Assembly (NCBI GenBank): GCA_963277665.1
Contig: OY728136.1
Location: 1,978,292,576-1,978,356,575 of the forward strand
DNA from: Viscum album
Taxonomy: Eukaryota; Streptophyta; Magnoliopsida; Santalales; Viscaceae
Length of the DNA: 64,000 nt
Direction: 5' to 3'
The notes beneath the pieces are model-generated. The model did not search any database. It had not been told where the DNA came from and saw only the letters and a list, made by a program, of their open reading frames with translations. Position 1 is the stretch's first letter, and the number at the start of each line of letters is the position of its first letter. A program made the position numbers and the translations under genes. Shown here piece by piece: positions 13,366-26,383 of this stretch.

Positions 13366-15036
13366 GCTAACATCCTGAGATTTTAAGAAATAACTTCTTT
13401 AAAATTAATTAATTTTTTTGATAGCTTGTTTAACACATAATTAAGAGTTTATATTTTATTTTACACAACACAAAGTTTATCTTTATTTGCACATAACATT
13501 GGGTTTCTTCAATAAATTGTTTTACATACAAGGCCAAGTCATACCATATAATAATATACTATCAAGATTATTTATTTAACGTAATAGTTATCACATAGAC
13601 ATCAGAATGGTAGGAATTAATATGATTAACTATATTATGAACATATTTTTTTACACATGTTTATATAATTAATCCTTTTGTGAACATTTTATTATAAATT
13701 AAAATAAAAACCAATTGAATATAAAGGATGATTTTTTAGGAAAAACTATTTTTATGACCAGAATGGAATTTTAGCTTAATAAATTAAATTAATAACTATT
13801 ATTTAAGGATATTAAATAAATTTATATGTTATATATTCAATAAAATGTTTTAAAATTATTATAATATGTTTGATAGGTTTATGATAAAAATAAATCCAAT
13901 TTTAAGCATAAAAAGATGTATATTTTTAAAGGGCAATTTTACCGCCTTTTAATGGAAGAATTGTTTTAAAACTAAATTTTTAAAATTTAATAAATTTTCT
14001 TTTAAAAAATAAACTTCATTTTTAAAATTTTAATATCAATATTTACTTTGGGTGAGTTTTTTGTATTTTTCTAAGAACTTTCATATTTTGGTGAATAGTG
14101 AATGACACCGAATTTTAATTAAAAATTGCTTTTTCATCTAAATAATTTATAGTGTTAAATTATATTTTTAATTAGTTTTAAATTATAATTATATCAATTT
14201 TATACCATTTAAATCAAATTATGTCATTTTAATATTGAATTTGGATATAAAAATAGTTTAAACTTTTGGAACTTTTCTCTTTAAAAAATCCGCTCTCTCT
14301 TCCCGACTACCATATTAATTTGAATTTTTTTATTACAATTATGTGATTTTAATTTGGTGAAATATATATAATATTTATAATCATAATAATTTATAAATTC
14401 TTGTAAGTTTAATTGAGTTTTTTACAAAAAATATTAGTGAAATTAATTAAAAATAATTACAGTGATTATGGTAAAAAATGTGTTTAGTTAGTGGTTAAAA
14501 TTTAATCTTAGGTGTCCAAATGATGTAGAAACATGTAAAAAACAATTTAATGGATATTATTATACTATAATAGCACTTATATAAAAAGTTTTTCATTATT
14601 GGGGGCACATTATGTAAGGGAGATCTCCCATCAATGTTTACCTTTTTTATATTTACAAGAATGCCACTCCACCTCCACTATAAAAAGGCACTCACCCTTC
14701 TCACTTATTCACACCTCTCAAGAACTTTGGATCATCTAAATAATGAGAAAATAATCTCCAAAAATACCCCATATCATCCTATAATCCTTAACTTGGGCAT
14801 AAAGAAAACCAAGTAAGTCCTTTGGTTCAAACTAAAAGGAGTTATCCGAAAAAGGGGTAACATTCTTCAATGATCACTTTTGTTTTATTTCTTTCTAAAA
14901 CCAGTTAAATTATTCTTATTCCATGATTATATAATATCATAAGTATCCTAAATATAATGATATGTTTTTATGTTAAGTTTTATACCTAAACCTTCACACA
15001 CTTCCTTGAAATGGGATACACAATCATCGTTTGTGT
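13366..15036 (+). repeat. LTR2 of A-prime, truncated
   Basis: Aligns with 7275-8942 of LTR1 from its start through the TATA box (14679-14685) and leader, then stops abruptly after TCGTTTGTGT. The following base begins reverse-oriented A LTR sequence. About 3.2 kb of this LTR is missing. Confidence 0.65.
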
Positions 15037-15745
15037 GATGAGAAAGAGAGTTTTCAATTTGAAAATTTTCAAAAGTTTACAAAGTTTTTATATGAAAATA
15101 AATTTTAGAAATGATTACAATGATATAAATTTAATTAATTGATATATAATTTAACTAATTTTACTTTAAATTAAAATAAAAACATAGTTTAAGTTTTTAA
15201 ATAATTTAAATGAAAATGCAGGTTTCAATTAAAATTGAGTATTTTTCACTATTCATCAAAAAATAAAACATTTCAAAAACAAAATCCCAAAAAATAACCA
15301 AAAAATAATTTTTATATTATAATTTAAAAAATAATTTTTATTTTTAAAAATAAATTCTATAAAATTGGTAAAAAATTATTTTAAATTATGTGCACACAAC
15401 ATGATTAAACCATCTTTTAGAAAAAATATATTTTTTCAAAAAATATTTATTTTTATTTTAAATGATTATTATTTTATTTATAATCGATATATGACCATAA
15501 TGTTCATAATTTATTTAGTAATTTTAATTCCCACCAACTTAATGACCATTTTATAAAGATATTCTATATTATAGTTCATTTCGACTTAGAATTGCGTGTT
15601 CCACAAGCTATCGAAGAGATTAAATTTATTTAAAAAGAAACATTTTGTAAATTCTTGGGTGTTATATTTTATTAAATTCTTGGTGATTAATGTAATACAC
15701 ACTATAAAAAACAATTTTATTATTTTAAAATGTTAGGGTGTTACA
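15037..15745 (-). repeat. Right LTR of element A, second segment (U3 start)
   Basis: Matches 3160-3863 from GATGAGAA to the GTGTTACA terminus, including the GCGTGTTCCACAAGCTATCG module (compare 3712-3737). It is best read as the outer end of A's right LTR, brought against the truncated LTR2 of A-prime by a deletion that removed parts of both. The open frame 15365-15556 is LTR sequence. Confidence 0.6.
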
Positions 15746-18700
15746 TATTTCTTCAAAAATAATTCTCAATATCAATTCTTTTAGAATTAACCATTCTCAA
15801 ACCACCATTAAAAGGTATTTTATTATTTATGAATCCATAAAAACCTCCAATAATCACCAATTCACTATGTCTATAATAAATTATGTATGTTTTAAAAAAA
15901 TCTAATATTAACCTCATGGTTTTAATAATAGACTCTATATACGTCCCACAACAAACCATTTCTAGGTTCTTCTCTCCTAGTAGTCTACTTTGCATTACCT
16001 TAAATTGCTTGAAAGGAGTCATGGATGCATGATATTAAATTTAACCAGTATATTCCTTGTATTATGTCCTTAAAAGGTATTATGTGTCTTATTAAATGGT
16101 TTCAAACTATGTGGGTTATGATTCCCTTCTTAGGAATACATAGAAATCCCCTCTCAGGGGTCCATTTTGAACTCTAAAACACTTCTCGTTTCCTTTCATA
16201 GAAGTTCAATGCCTCACTATATGGTAATAAATTATAGGGTTTCATTATATATAGTTCCAAACTATATATTAGTTTAATATTTGGATAAAATGAGAGATAC
16301 TATAATTTCCATGTGTAGTTTTATCTTAAATTCATGTTTTCAGCCAATTAATTTTATTGATATTGTTACTAAGAAGGATTTTACAAACATTAATTAAATC
16401 TATTAGAGAATCCTAGACTAGGAAAGAATACCCCTTAAGGGATGAGAGGACCTCCCATAATCCTATTCAATAAAATATTACTTCATCGCCACCCTAGGTG
16501 ATTGAGAGGCCAACCATATTTGGAAAATGGGGAGTTGTGTCTGACCCAAAACAACCAAAATAGGCCAATGAGAAAAAGGAAACTATAAGAAATAGATTTT
16601 TTACATACTTTTATATATTTACATAAAAATAAAATATATTTATATTTAAAACCTTATAATTTAATTTAGAAAAATCTACTGAATATTGAGGTTTGATTTG
16701 TTCATGATTTTTTTATTGATCCATATGAAAAAGGTTAAAAATGTGATCAATGAGATTTATAAAGAGAAAGTTATAAGAAATCATTATATATATTTTATAT
16801 TTAATTATTTTTTACCTTGGTATGTAAGTATATATACTTAATTTGGTAATTTTTTATGATGAATACTTTGGTAGAACATAACAGAATATGAGAGGAATAT
16901 TTAGGTCCAAATGATCAATTCAAATTGATTTTTTACAGGGAGAAACACGGTGGGATTTAATGTTGGACTGAAGAGAAAGATTATCCAAAAAAATATTAGT
17001 CTACATTTATTAATATTAGTTCCTCCACCTCTCCCTTAATAAGTGTTTGGTTGAGTCTGTAGAGAAGGATTTACACTCTAATAAAATATCATAACAAATT
17101 GAGAATGTTTAGATAAATTGAGCCAATAGTTTTTGTGATTTTATTCATATTTATGAATTCAATGATTCTTATATAAATGAAAATATAGTTTGATATAATA
17201 ATTAAATCCATATAGATGAAATTTTCTCCTAGTGTTTAATAGTCTCCCAATAACCAACCTCATGGTGATGATGATGGAATGTTTAATTTTACAGAAGATG
17301 TTTCTATTAGACAGGGGGTTGAGATGACAATAAAAAAGATAATGATAATAGCGATGAACCTGCTCTCTATTTCATATTTCATACTACCACACTCCTATAA
17401 GTTTTTTTCTATAATATATTCTCACATTTATAACTATTAAATATTATTCTCATGTTGCTAGAATATTTATTTTTTACATGCATTAGTTATTGATATCTTC
17501 TAGTGAATTTGGTTTTATCATTAAAGAGGGTTAACAAAAGTTGATACTGTTTCTAGATTATACTAATTATTAGTAATTATGAATTATTATTTTTTCTATA
17601 TTTTTAGAGTCATAATTGTATTTTGGTTTCATATATTGATTTTAGTGTATTATCATGTTGAAAAGGAACTAAAATTAAACGAGTTATAATAAATATTTCA
17701 AATACTCTACTTGCAAGGACAATTTATGTTTTTTGGATGAATAAATTACTCATAGATTCACTTTTTTTAATATGTATATGGCGTTTTTTATATTTATGTC
17801 AAATAATTAGTTAATTATGATATTTTTTTTTCAGTTTTATTTTTTATATTGTAGGTAATAATACAATACATTTATGGTCCCATAAACCATGAAATCTAAA
17901 TTTCTAATTCCAATTTATTATATAAATGTCCATAGTTGAAATAAATTGATGTTTTAAAGTATATATCTCTTTAATTAATAGAAAAATATTTATTTTATGT
18001 TAATGAAATAGCTAGATATATCTAAAAAATGATTTTAACCATTATTTTCATAAAAATACTAAATTAAAACCAAACAATATATGATAGTTCAATTATTCAA
18101 GGAACTATTGAAGTGTTATATCTGTTAAATAAAATTTTATTTATGTAAAAATATATAATACTTATTAAAATAAAATATCGATAAGAATTTTATTATATTG
18201 ACTTTGATAATGAAAACCGAGTTAATATAAATATATATATTTAATTTATATGATTTAATCAATTAGTTATGATAAAAAGGATTAATATTTCACAAATAAA
18301 TAGACTACTTTGACAACCTTCCAATACTGATTCATTTATACCACAAAAAGAAACTTTCAATTAAATATATATAAACTTGAAAATTATTCCTTTAAATTGA
18401 TATATAATCTCATAGAAAACAATATTATTTATAAATAATAATGGAATTTTTGAGATAAATTTCCTAAACAAGATTAATTGATATTAAATTTTCTTTAATT
18501 TATCGCCTTAATTACATTATGTAGTTTCCTATCATTGTAGTTGAAAAAAATTCAACTAAATTAATATGATGTTTCAAGACATAAAGGGGAAACAAATATT
18601 TGAGAATTTATTCCTTTATTAATACCATTAATTCAATTTTCATTATAGTTGAAAATAAAATATTAAACTAATGTGATATGAACCATAAAAACATATTTGA

Positions 18701-19619
18701 GGATTTTTTTAAAAAGTTAATATTGACCATATTAGTTTAAAGAAATTATCTAGAAAGATTCCATAAATATTTATAAGAAATATTTTACTTAGGATATTAT
18801 AGATATTTTTGAAATAAACCTTTAAAGTCTATAAATGTTAGCTTGAATCTTTTTTATTGCAATATAAAAGAAGATACACTAAGAGGTGGTGAAAGGAGTT
18901 TTTTTGGCTAAATAATCATTTTCTATCTCATTAATAACTGATTAGATCAAATAATTTTAATATATATGTGAACTTGGTTTTCTTTACCCTAGTAAATATA
19001 GTAAAATAGATATTAAAAAAATATTTTCAAAATAAATATAAACTTTTACATAATCAATATGTTTTTTAATAGATATAAAATTTCAATAGTTCCTTTTAAT
19101 TTTTTTTTCATATATTTTTTTTATAAGTACAATATTATTATGAAAAATGATACCATATATTTTTTGAAACATTAAACTATTTCATTAATATTAAATAACA
19201 ATTATTCTATATATTATAAAAAACTATTATTTTTATTAAAAAATTTCTATTTCATCATAGTTAAATGTATTTCCAACTTTATGACATCTTTGGGCCTATG
19301 AGTTATAGGAAAAGGAGCATTTATTAGAGTTAAGGAAAATTATATTTTTATCTTTTAATTCTAAGATAATAGATTATAATTCAATTTATACAATGAATTA
19401 TTTGCGTTTTTATGCCATGGTTAAATTCACTATTGTGAATGTCGAATGGAATATTTATTTTTCAATTTATTTAAGTGTGTTTTTGTCTATAAAAATATAA
19501 AGTAATATACAAAATCTCTTTTTTAATATAACTATTAATTATCCCTCCCATGATATTTATATTGATCAAATATTTATATTGGGAGAAAAATCATTTTTTT
19601 TCATGTTCACTATGTTATG
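15746..19619. other. Unclassified AT-rich DNA
   Basis: No gene, LTR pair, tRNA or clear tandem array recognised. One open frame (15753-16022, minus, 89 codons) is listed separately. Stretches around 16400-16560 and 17200-17400 have a more balanced composition but no frame that stays open. It may be old, decayed transposon sequence. Confidence 0.4.
15753..16022 (-). CDS. Uncharacterised 89-codon open frame
   Basis: Complete frame from ATG with a fairly normal amino-acid mix (Met, Cys, Trp-free, several Lys/Arg) in contrast to the Phe/Tyr/Asn-rich peptides elsewhere in the window. I recognise no domain. It begins MTPFKQFKVMQSRLLGEK and contains a VIIGGFYGFINNK segment. No promoter, partner gene or upstream exon could be identified. 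It may be a fragment of a decayed gene or transposon, or chance. It lies immediately outside the end of element A. Confidence 0.15.
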   Translation of the reverse strand: MTPFKQFKVMQSRLLGEKNLEMVCCGTYIESIIKTMRLILDFFKTYIIYYRHSELVIIGGFYGFINNKIPFNGGLRMVNSKRIDIENYF

Positions 19620-21500
19620 GATATCTATTTGTGATGTGTAGAAATAAACTACACGTCAATATGAAAAGTGGATTATTTAGAATAATTATAAGTTCATTTT
19701 TAAACTAAAAATATTTTTAAAGTTAATAACATGTGTCACATGCTAAAAGTATGAAAACTTGTTGGTATTGTTATAAAACTCTTGAAAAAATGATCTTTGG
19801 AAAATTTTTAACCTATATGAACAAACCATACATCAATCCTATACAAGTTTTTATCAAAATTACTGAAGGTATAATTTTTCAATTTAAAAATATTTTCTAA
19901 AGTTAAACACTTATAACAAATTCTCAAAATTGAGAAAATAATATTACATTTCCAAAAAATTATAGGACAATAATCACTGATTAATTTTTTACTTTTAGAA
20001 AAAAGACACATCAATTCAGTGTATGGTTTGGTTAGAATGACCAGAAGTGTGTATTTTAATTTAAAATTATTTTTAAAGATAAAAACATTCACCAAACACT
20101 CAAACAAATCTAATGATCATGAGTTTTCTTGAAATTCTAAAAAAAATCATTTGTTAATGTATTATCTATTGTAACAATTTGTATGGTAATCCAATATGTG
20201 GTTTGGTTGAAATGACTAAATGTAATTTTTTTTATATTAAAACAATTATTTAATTTTAAAAACGTGTTTCACAAACTAAAAAACAATAAAAAAAGATTTT
20301 AATTTCATGGAACTGTAATAAAATGATATTTGATTAATTTTTTACCAATAAGAACAAGTCACACCTCAATCCAATATATTGTTTGGTTGAAATTAACAAG
20401 TGTGTATTTTTCAATCTAAAATATTTTTTAAATCTAAAAATACATGTCATAGAATAAAAACCAATATAAAAAATCTTAAGTGATCTCAAAACACTGTATA
20501 AAAATAATATTTGTTTAATATTTGTCCTATAAGAACAAACTGCATGTCAACCCAATGTGTGGTATGATAAGAATAGCCAAAAGTGCATTTTTTGAATTTT
20601 AATCTATTTTTAAAGTTAGAAAAATAAATCAAATGATGAAAATAAATAAAAAAATATCAAATTACCATAAAAATCTGTTAAATAATCATTTTAAAATTTT
20701 TAACCTTTTATAAAACATATCACGTCAATCTGAACTGCAGTTCGATTGGAATAACCAATGGATTTTTTCAATTTATTTTTTTTAAAATGAAAATCATGTA
20801 TAACATTCTTAAAATAGATAAAATGATATTAGATTATTTAAAAACTTCAATAAAATAAAAATTGACTATTTTTTTTTATTTTTTTTAGCATATTACATAT
20901 CAATCTATTATGTAGTTTAGTCATAATGACCAGAAGTGCATTTTTTAAATTTAAAATTGTTTTTAAAGTAAGAATGCATGAAACATACCTAAAAATATGA
21001 AAATGAGCTTAGATTGTCAGAAAAATGTTTGAAAATAACCATTGATTAATGTTTTAGTAGTAAGAACAAACTATACATCAATATGATATGTTGTTTGGAT
21101 ATAATGACTACAAGTGCATTTTTTGAATTTAAAACCATATTTATAGTTTGAATCATTAATTGAACACTTCAATTGAGAAAAAATATCAGATTATAATAAT
21201 TATCTTGGAATTTTTTAAATTAATTTTTGAACTATATGAACAAATCGTGCATCAATCATAGGTGTAATTTGGTCTAATTAACTAAAATTTCATATTTTAT
21301 AATTTAAAATCAATGAGAAAATTGCTTAAAACAACTTATACTTATAAAATAAACCTATCTTGTCTTTAAAATTTAGGTAAATTTTGTACAAACCATTAGT
21401 TCCCTATATAAAGGAATTTTACATCAATTTAAAATTTTATGTTCATGGAATTATCGAAAGTGTCTTTTTACAGATCAGTTTCATTTAAAGTTTCACTTTT
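19620..21500. repeat. Diverged ~177-bp tandem satellite, about 10-11 units
   Basis: A recurring segment of the form AAACYACATCAATCCRATRTG is followed about 15 bp later by GGTTTGGTTGAAATGAC and then by an AT-rich TTTTTCAATTTAAAATATTT stretch. The TCAAT anchor falls at 19656, 19833, 20011, 20186, 20366, 20547, 20725, 20900, 21078, 21252 and 21424, giving intervals of 172-181 bp and a mean near 177 bp. Units are strongly diverged from one another, so the array is old. The unit length is in the nucleosomal range typical of plant centromeric and heterochromatic satellites. The 99-codon frame at 19808-20107 (minus) lies in the array and is not a gene. Confidence 0.85.
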
Positions 21501-21830
21501 ATTTCAAACAATCAAAATTATACAAATGATAACAATTTTCCTAAAATCATTAGACAGTTATTATAAATTAATTTTTTAATATTAAGGATACATTATGATG
21601 TTTTAATAATGTCTCCTAAATTAATTACTAATATTTTACTTTATAATGACATTTATTAATTTATGTTAAAAATAAAAGTTTCTTCATCATTTTTATAATT
21701 TCAACTGGTCTAAATTTCAATATTGGTGGTGAAATATCTAGATTTATATTTATTATTTATATAATTATCATAAAATTTATTTTTATTAGTTTTTATTTTT
21801 TTTAATAATAAAATATTAAAAAAAATATTC

Positions 21831-22300
21831 CCATGGTTTATAAAAAATGGACATGTACAAGATATATCCATAGTTGTTTCCAATTGTGGTTATAGCTATA
21901 AAAAATAAAATTTAAAAGTACCAATATCAATGTTTAGAAAAAAATTGATATATATATATAAACCCACACTATAAAAAGATAATATCTAGGTTATTAAAAT
22001 CATGTCATTAAGTTAAATAAGTATCCATGGTTTACAAATCATGGTTATGTCCTTGGTGGTTCAACTCTAAAGCCATGGTTTCTAAACTATGGTATAAGTT
22101 TAAGATACTTCCATTGTTATTAAAAAATTAGAGTAGGTCATGATTTTACATGGTTATATAGAAATTAGGGTTATTAACCTTTTTTGATGGTACATACTAT
22201 CAAGGTTGTCCAAATCAAGGTGATAAGGTGATACCATATATTTTTATCCAATTAACATATTTTTAAATTATGAAAATAGGGATATTTTTTAGTAGGGATT
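21831..22300. repeat. CCATGG palindrome patch, possible CACTA remnant
   Basis: Three imperfect 20-bp palindromes, CCATGGTTTACAAATCATGG and variants, occur at 21831, 22025 and 22073. Nearby are CACTATAAAAAGATAATATC (21967) and, in the opposite sense near 22279-22295, GGGATATTTTTTAGTAG, which resemble the ends of a CACTA element with subterminal repeats. The 3-bp target duplication expected for CACTA is not clear, so the call is tentative. Confidence 0.3.
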
Positions 22301-23500
22301 CCATTTTTAAGGACCTAACATGGATGAGTATACTAGAACCTGATACAGGTGACCGTATATCCTCAAGATCACCTCGAAACATTCTAGTTAATGCAAGATA
22401 TTAGTAAGGTCTAAGCCCAAACATGGATAAATAATTCTCTCAAAGATAATATATAAAGGCCATGCTTGAAGCTACCAAAGATTCAAAATGGTTCTTCTAT
22501 ATATTGGATAAATCAATAAATAAATAGAAAAAAATATAGGGCCATCATTTACAATCCCACAATATAGTATATCTATAGTGAATTGGATTTTTTATATAAT
22601 CCTTTAAAAATATTTTTAATAAAACTTTCACAATAGTTTTCAAGTTCATGTTGATTTTATGTGGTTACATGATGTTGAAAAATAAATAATATTTTTAAAT
22701 ATATTTTTTATCTCAAATTCATGTGAACAAGTGTAATAATGTTTATCTTCTAAATAGATACTTGTTTGGAAATTTCAACACCACAGTTGTATCTCAAATG
22801 AAGTATTTCCCTAAGAGAGGTTATATTTTTCATTGGGGTTTTGGGTCAAGTATAAACTCATTCCAAGACATTGTTAAAATATTTTTAGTTGTGAGAAACC
22901 TAGACCTTATTTCCCTTTATCGATGAGTGTTTAATATCTCTCAATAGTAACAAAACATCATTGAAAAAAAGAAACTCTATAGGATATTTGGGAGAATCAT
23001 TCATCAAGGAGGAGGCTTTGATAGTGAGAGTTATAGATAAATTCAGAACTATGCCTTAATTTTTTGGGGATTTTTTTCTATAAGGCTGGGAAATTCTTTA
23101 TATTAATTTACCTTGTTTTTTATGAAATTTTAATTGGGAATTATTGATATTTAATTATTTGTATATCTCATGGATTGTTTTGATTGATTCCTTTTATTAA
23201 ACCTTGAATTATATTTTTTAATTAATATTTCATAATTATATAGCATGAATTTTGATTCCCAAATGAACAATTTTTTATTCTAAATATCCATTTATCAAGG
23301 GAAATTATTTGACTATGTTATTTGTTTAATAATATTGATTTCCATTATTTCTTCATCAATGAACATTTTCATGATCGATAAACATAACATATAAGAGAAT
23401 TACTGACCACCAATTTATTTATTTCCCATCTTAATTCCTATCACACATATCCTCTCTCAATCACAGAATTTTAACTTTTTGTACTTAATAATGGTCGGTG
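22301..23500. other. Unclassified stretch
   Basis: No recognised element. A 67-codon frame at 22723-22926 (plus), beginning MNKCNNVYLLNRYLFGNFN, has no recognisable domain. This region may contain the start of the old element D LTR, but I could not fix that boundary. Confidence 0.3.
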
Positions 23501-25722
23501 GTAGTGAAGAAGGTAGGAAAGAAAAAAATAGAGGTGACTATGGTTTTGGACTATATATAAGTGAGTGGCGGTCAGGAAATATGGGTTTTACTAGAGAAAA
23601 ATCAGCATGAGCTTAGTCTGATGAGGCTTTAGGCATGGGTTCAGTGGAAAAATGGAGAAGGGTGAAATAATAGTTAAAATAATGGTGCATAATCTCCAAT
23701 GAAATGAGGCGGTGATCCCTAAAGGTGATGGGAACAGTTAATGGTGATGGAATCACCATTAACGATGATTTCGGTAAGAATTATGACTATACAAAAGTAA
23801 TTTGAGAGAATATTCTTGAAAAAAAAAACCGATTATATGATGTGTAGTCATTTCCGCACATGATGTGTTTGCTCCCATCTATGGTGCTTGGGTTTTTGAG
23901 GAAAGTTAAATCCTATGTGGAATTTGGGTATTTAACACACATTGTATCTCATTTATGGTTGGCATATAAGGATTTTCCAAGGGGTTAAATACAAAACAGA
24001 GTGCGATTTCATGTCATATTCCATGTTCTCTAGAAACACATGACTCTGGTTAGACTAGAGTATACACTTGGATAACCTGTAGCCACACATTTCATGTAGG
24101 TCAGTGGAAACTTCATGTATTTCAGTACCATTAAATTAGATCCCACAAAAAATACACACTAGGATATTCCATGGGTTCCACACACCTTTTCACATAGATG
24201 AAATGTCATGTAGGTTTATCTCACATGATTGTAATTCATTGGTACACACTCGACTATCACCTAAGGATCAGTTTCCTTGTACAAAGGAGTACATCCATTC
24301 CCTGGGTGTTTTTCAGAATTTCTCATGTATTCTATTCTATGTGTCATAAGTGGAAAATAAATTAGTCTATTATGATCATTTTTCCATATAAAATGATATG
24401 GACCATGTCTCCTCATTTTCCCCACATTTCCCATTATGAAGTGTTTTGTTTAGGGGGAGTTATTCAGATCTATAGAGATGTTGGAGGGACATGAGAGATA
24501 TATTTGGAGTAAAAAAATTCCAGTAACCCACCTAAAGGCACATTTACACTAGTGCACATGTCATATGTATAATTAGTGGTGCGTATAATCCCATTTTCTA
24601 CGAGAGAATTAGTTTTCCACTTATAAAGTCACCATTCCCCTAAGCCAATTCACATTTCACATAATAAGGATTGAGTTTTCCATAGGGTTCAACTCTCCCT
24701 TGTTTGACATCCACTCCACTAAGTTGTTTGGATACCCTAATAAAATGATATAGAGGATATGAAAAAGTTTTGGGAGTCATGTTTTTTGGGTGATTTGAGT
24801 TTTGATGTTTTCTGGGTATTCCATGTTCCCTTCAATATATGATCACAGTATAGTTGATATATAAATATTAGAATTAACCATTTTATTTTATTGAATTATT
24901 TCGAAAATAATTTATTTTTTTATACTTTTTAATGGTATGATTTTTATCTCTCATTTTTTGTTCATGGGGAATCTTACTAGGTATGTTTATACTCACCCCG
25001 GTACAATATTTGAGACCACACATACCGTGTCTATGGAGATGGTGCATAGTTCAATGGTTACTTAAGTGGATGGGGAGAAGGGAGTGTTAGATCATAGTGG
25101 AACTTAGTAGTGGATTTAGGTGTTTTTAATATGTTATAGTGTGACATGGGGTTTTACTTTACAGTTATCTAAGGTCTGTATTTATTTGGGGATATTAGCA
25201 TCTTGTATTCCCCCTTTAGATGTTGTATTTTCTTAACTATATAAATATTTAATATGTGTCATATGAATTTTTTATTATAGCATGTGGTTATTTTATTTTT
25301 AATTATAATATTATATTCCTAGAGATATGCGGTTGTGTGTGGGTTTATTAGGATAAGGCATACCATGTGTGTGATATATTTCCTTGGTTCTAGTTTCCAA
25401 CCCCAAACTTATTGGAGGTGGGCTTGGGGTGGCACACCAGGACTACTACTAGTTCATATAGGGTTTCAATGGGTTGAGTCATGTAATAATGGTATAAAAG
25501 TGGTTTTATTCATAGGTATGAAGTTTATAGTTTGTTATCTTGTGGGATTTTGGTTTGGTAAATTTATGGTAATGATTTTAAGGGGTCTCAAATTCCGTTT
25601 TTAGACAAGGGAACCCAATGATTGATGTAAGTAAGAAATTAATCCTTTCAACAGGACTATGATAATCTGAAAATCAACTTGGGATCTAAGACATTGATTG
25701 TGTGGTATAATGGGATATTACA
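23501..25722 (+). repeat. 5' LTR of old element D (3' boundary only)
   Basis: The plus-strand end GGGATATTACA at 25722 resembles the LTR ends of E (GGGATGTTACA), and TGAATCAATAG after it could be a worn initiator-Met primer site. Upstream, a CTTACTAGG...CTCACCCC module at 24971-25000 resembles the branch/acceptor module of B, C and A-prime, and TATATATAA at 23553-23560 could be its TATA box. From 25722 to the D RT start, minus the E insertion, is about 1.9 kb, similar to the primer-site-to-RT distance in B (about 2.1 kb). The LTR start is not resolved, so the left coordinate is approximate. Confidence 0.4.
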
Positions 25723-26383
25723 TGAATCAATAGATATCAATGGTGCTTTTATCAATGTACAACTTATGTTAGCTCAAACAGATATGATTTCATAACTGTG
25801 GGTTCATATTATTAAAATGTAGGATTACCCCTATAGATAGCTAACTTAGATACATAGGTTGCATTATTATGATACAATTTCATTGATTTGCCTCTAGCTA
25901 CAAATCAATTGAGTGGATAAGTATAATTATTGGGAGTTGAACATGATGTGATTTTATCCCAAGTGAATAAGGTGGATTCTCACCAATTTTAAATAGATAA
26001 TACGCAAACATTGGTCAAATGGTATCCCCTACTAAGTTGGAAGAGAGTACCCATAGATGAAGTGTGATTTATGAGTTTTAGTGATAGGGTATATCTTGGT
26101 TCTAAGGTAATCTAGATCCTCTTGAAAAAGATTATTGGATATAATTAGTGACTTATATTTTCTATCTAGTCCAAACACCCAATGAACACATGGTGTTTCT
26201 TTCTTCAAGTATTCTTTAAGGAGAACCTATCCATTTGTGGATGTTATTCACTCAAACTGATGACAATTACACTCTACCCTGGTTAATTTTTGAGTGCTTG
26301 TTTGGAGAAGAGTACTATAAATAGATTCTATGGACAATAAAAGTTTGGGATATGTTTTAACCTCAATAGGTAAACAATATTGT
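25723..26383 (+). pseudogene. Element D leader/gag region, decayed
   Basis: Lies between the D LTR end and the E insertion point. Many stops in all frames; no zinc knuckle or capsid motif can be read. Assigned to D by position only. It ends in ATTGT, one arm of the E target duplication. Confidence 0.3.
26379..26383. other. Target site duplication of E, left
   Basis: ATTGT here versus ATTAT at 61379-61383, four of five bases alike, immediately outside the TGTAAC and TTACA ends of E. Confidence 0.6.

Larger units (their letters stand above)
7275..15036 (+). mobile_element. LARD-like element A-prime, inserted in A
   Basis: Plus-strand sister of A: LTR1 7275-12137, interior 12138-13365, truncated LTR2 13366-15036. 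It is non-coding throughout; the small open frames 8633-8827, 8824-9066, 11379-11573 and 11592-11819 are LTR sequence without a recognisable product. The family relation to A is seen in the leader (the GTAACATTCTTCAA segment at 8763 and 14858, minus strand near 2600) and in a matching interior segment. LTR2 stops after only 1.67 kb, at the point equivalent to 8942 in LTR1, and is joined directly to inverted A LTR sequence. No clean target duplication remains. Confidence 0.65.

Noticed and set aside
19808..20107. 99-codon minus frame
   Set aside because: Falls in the 177-bp satellite and repeats itself with the satellite period.
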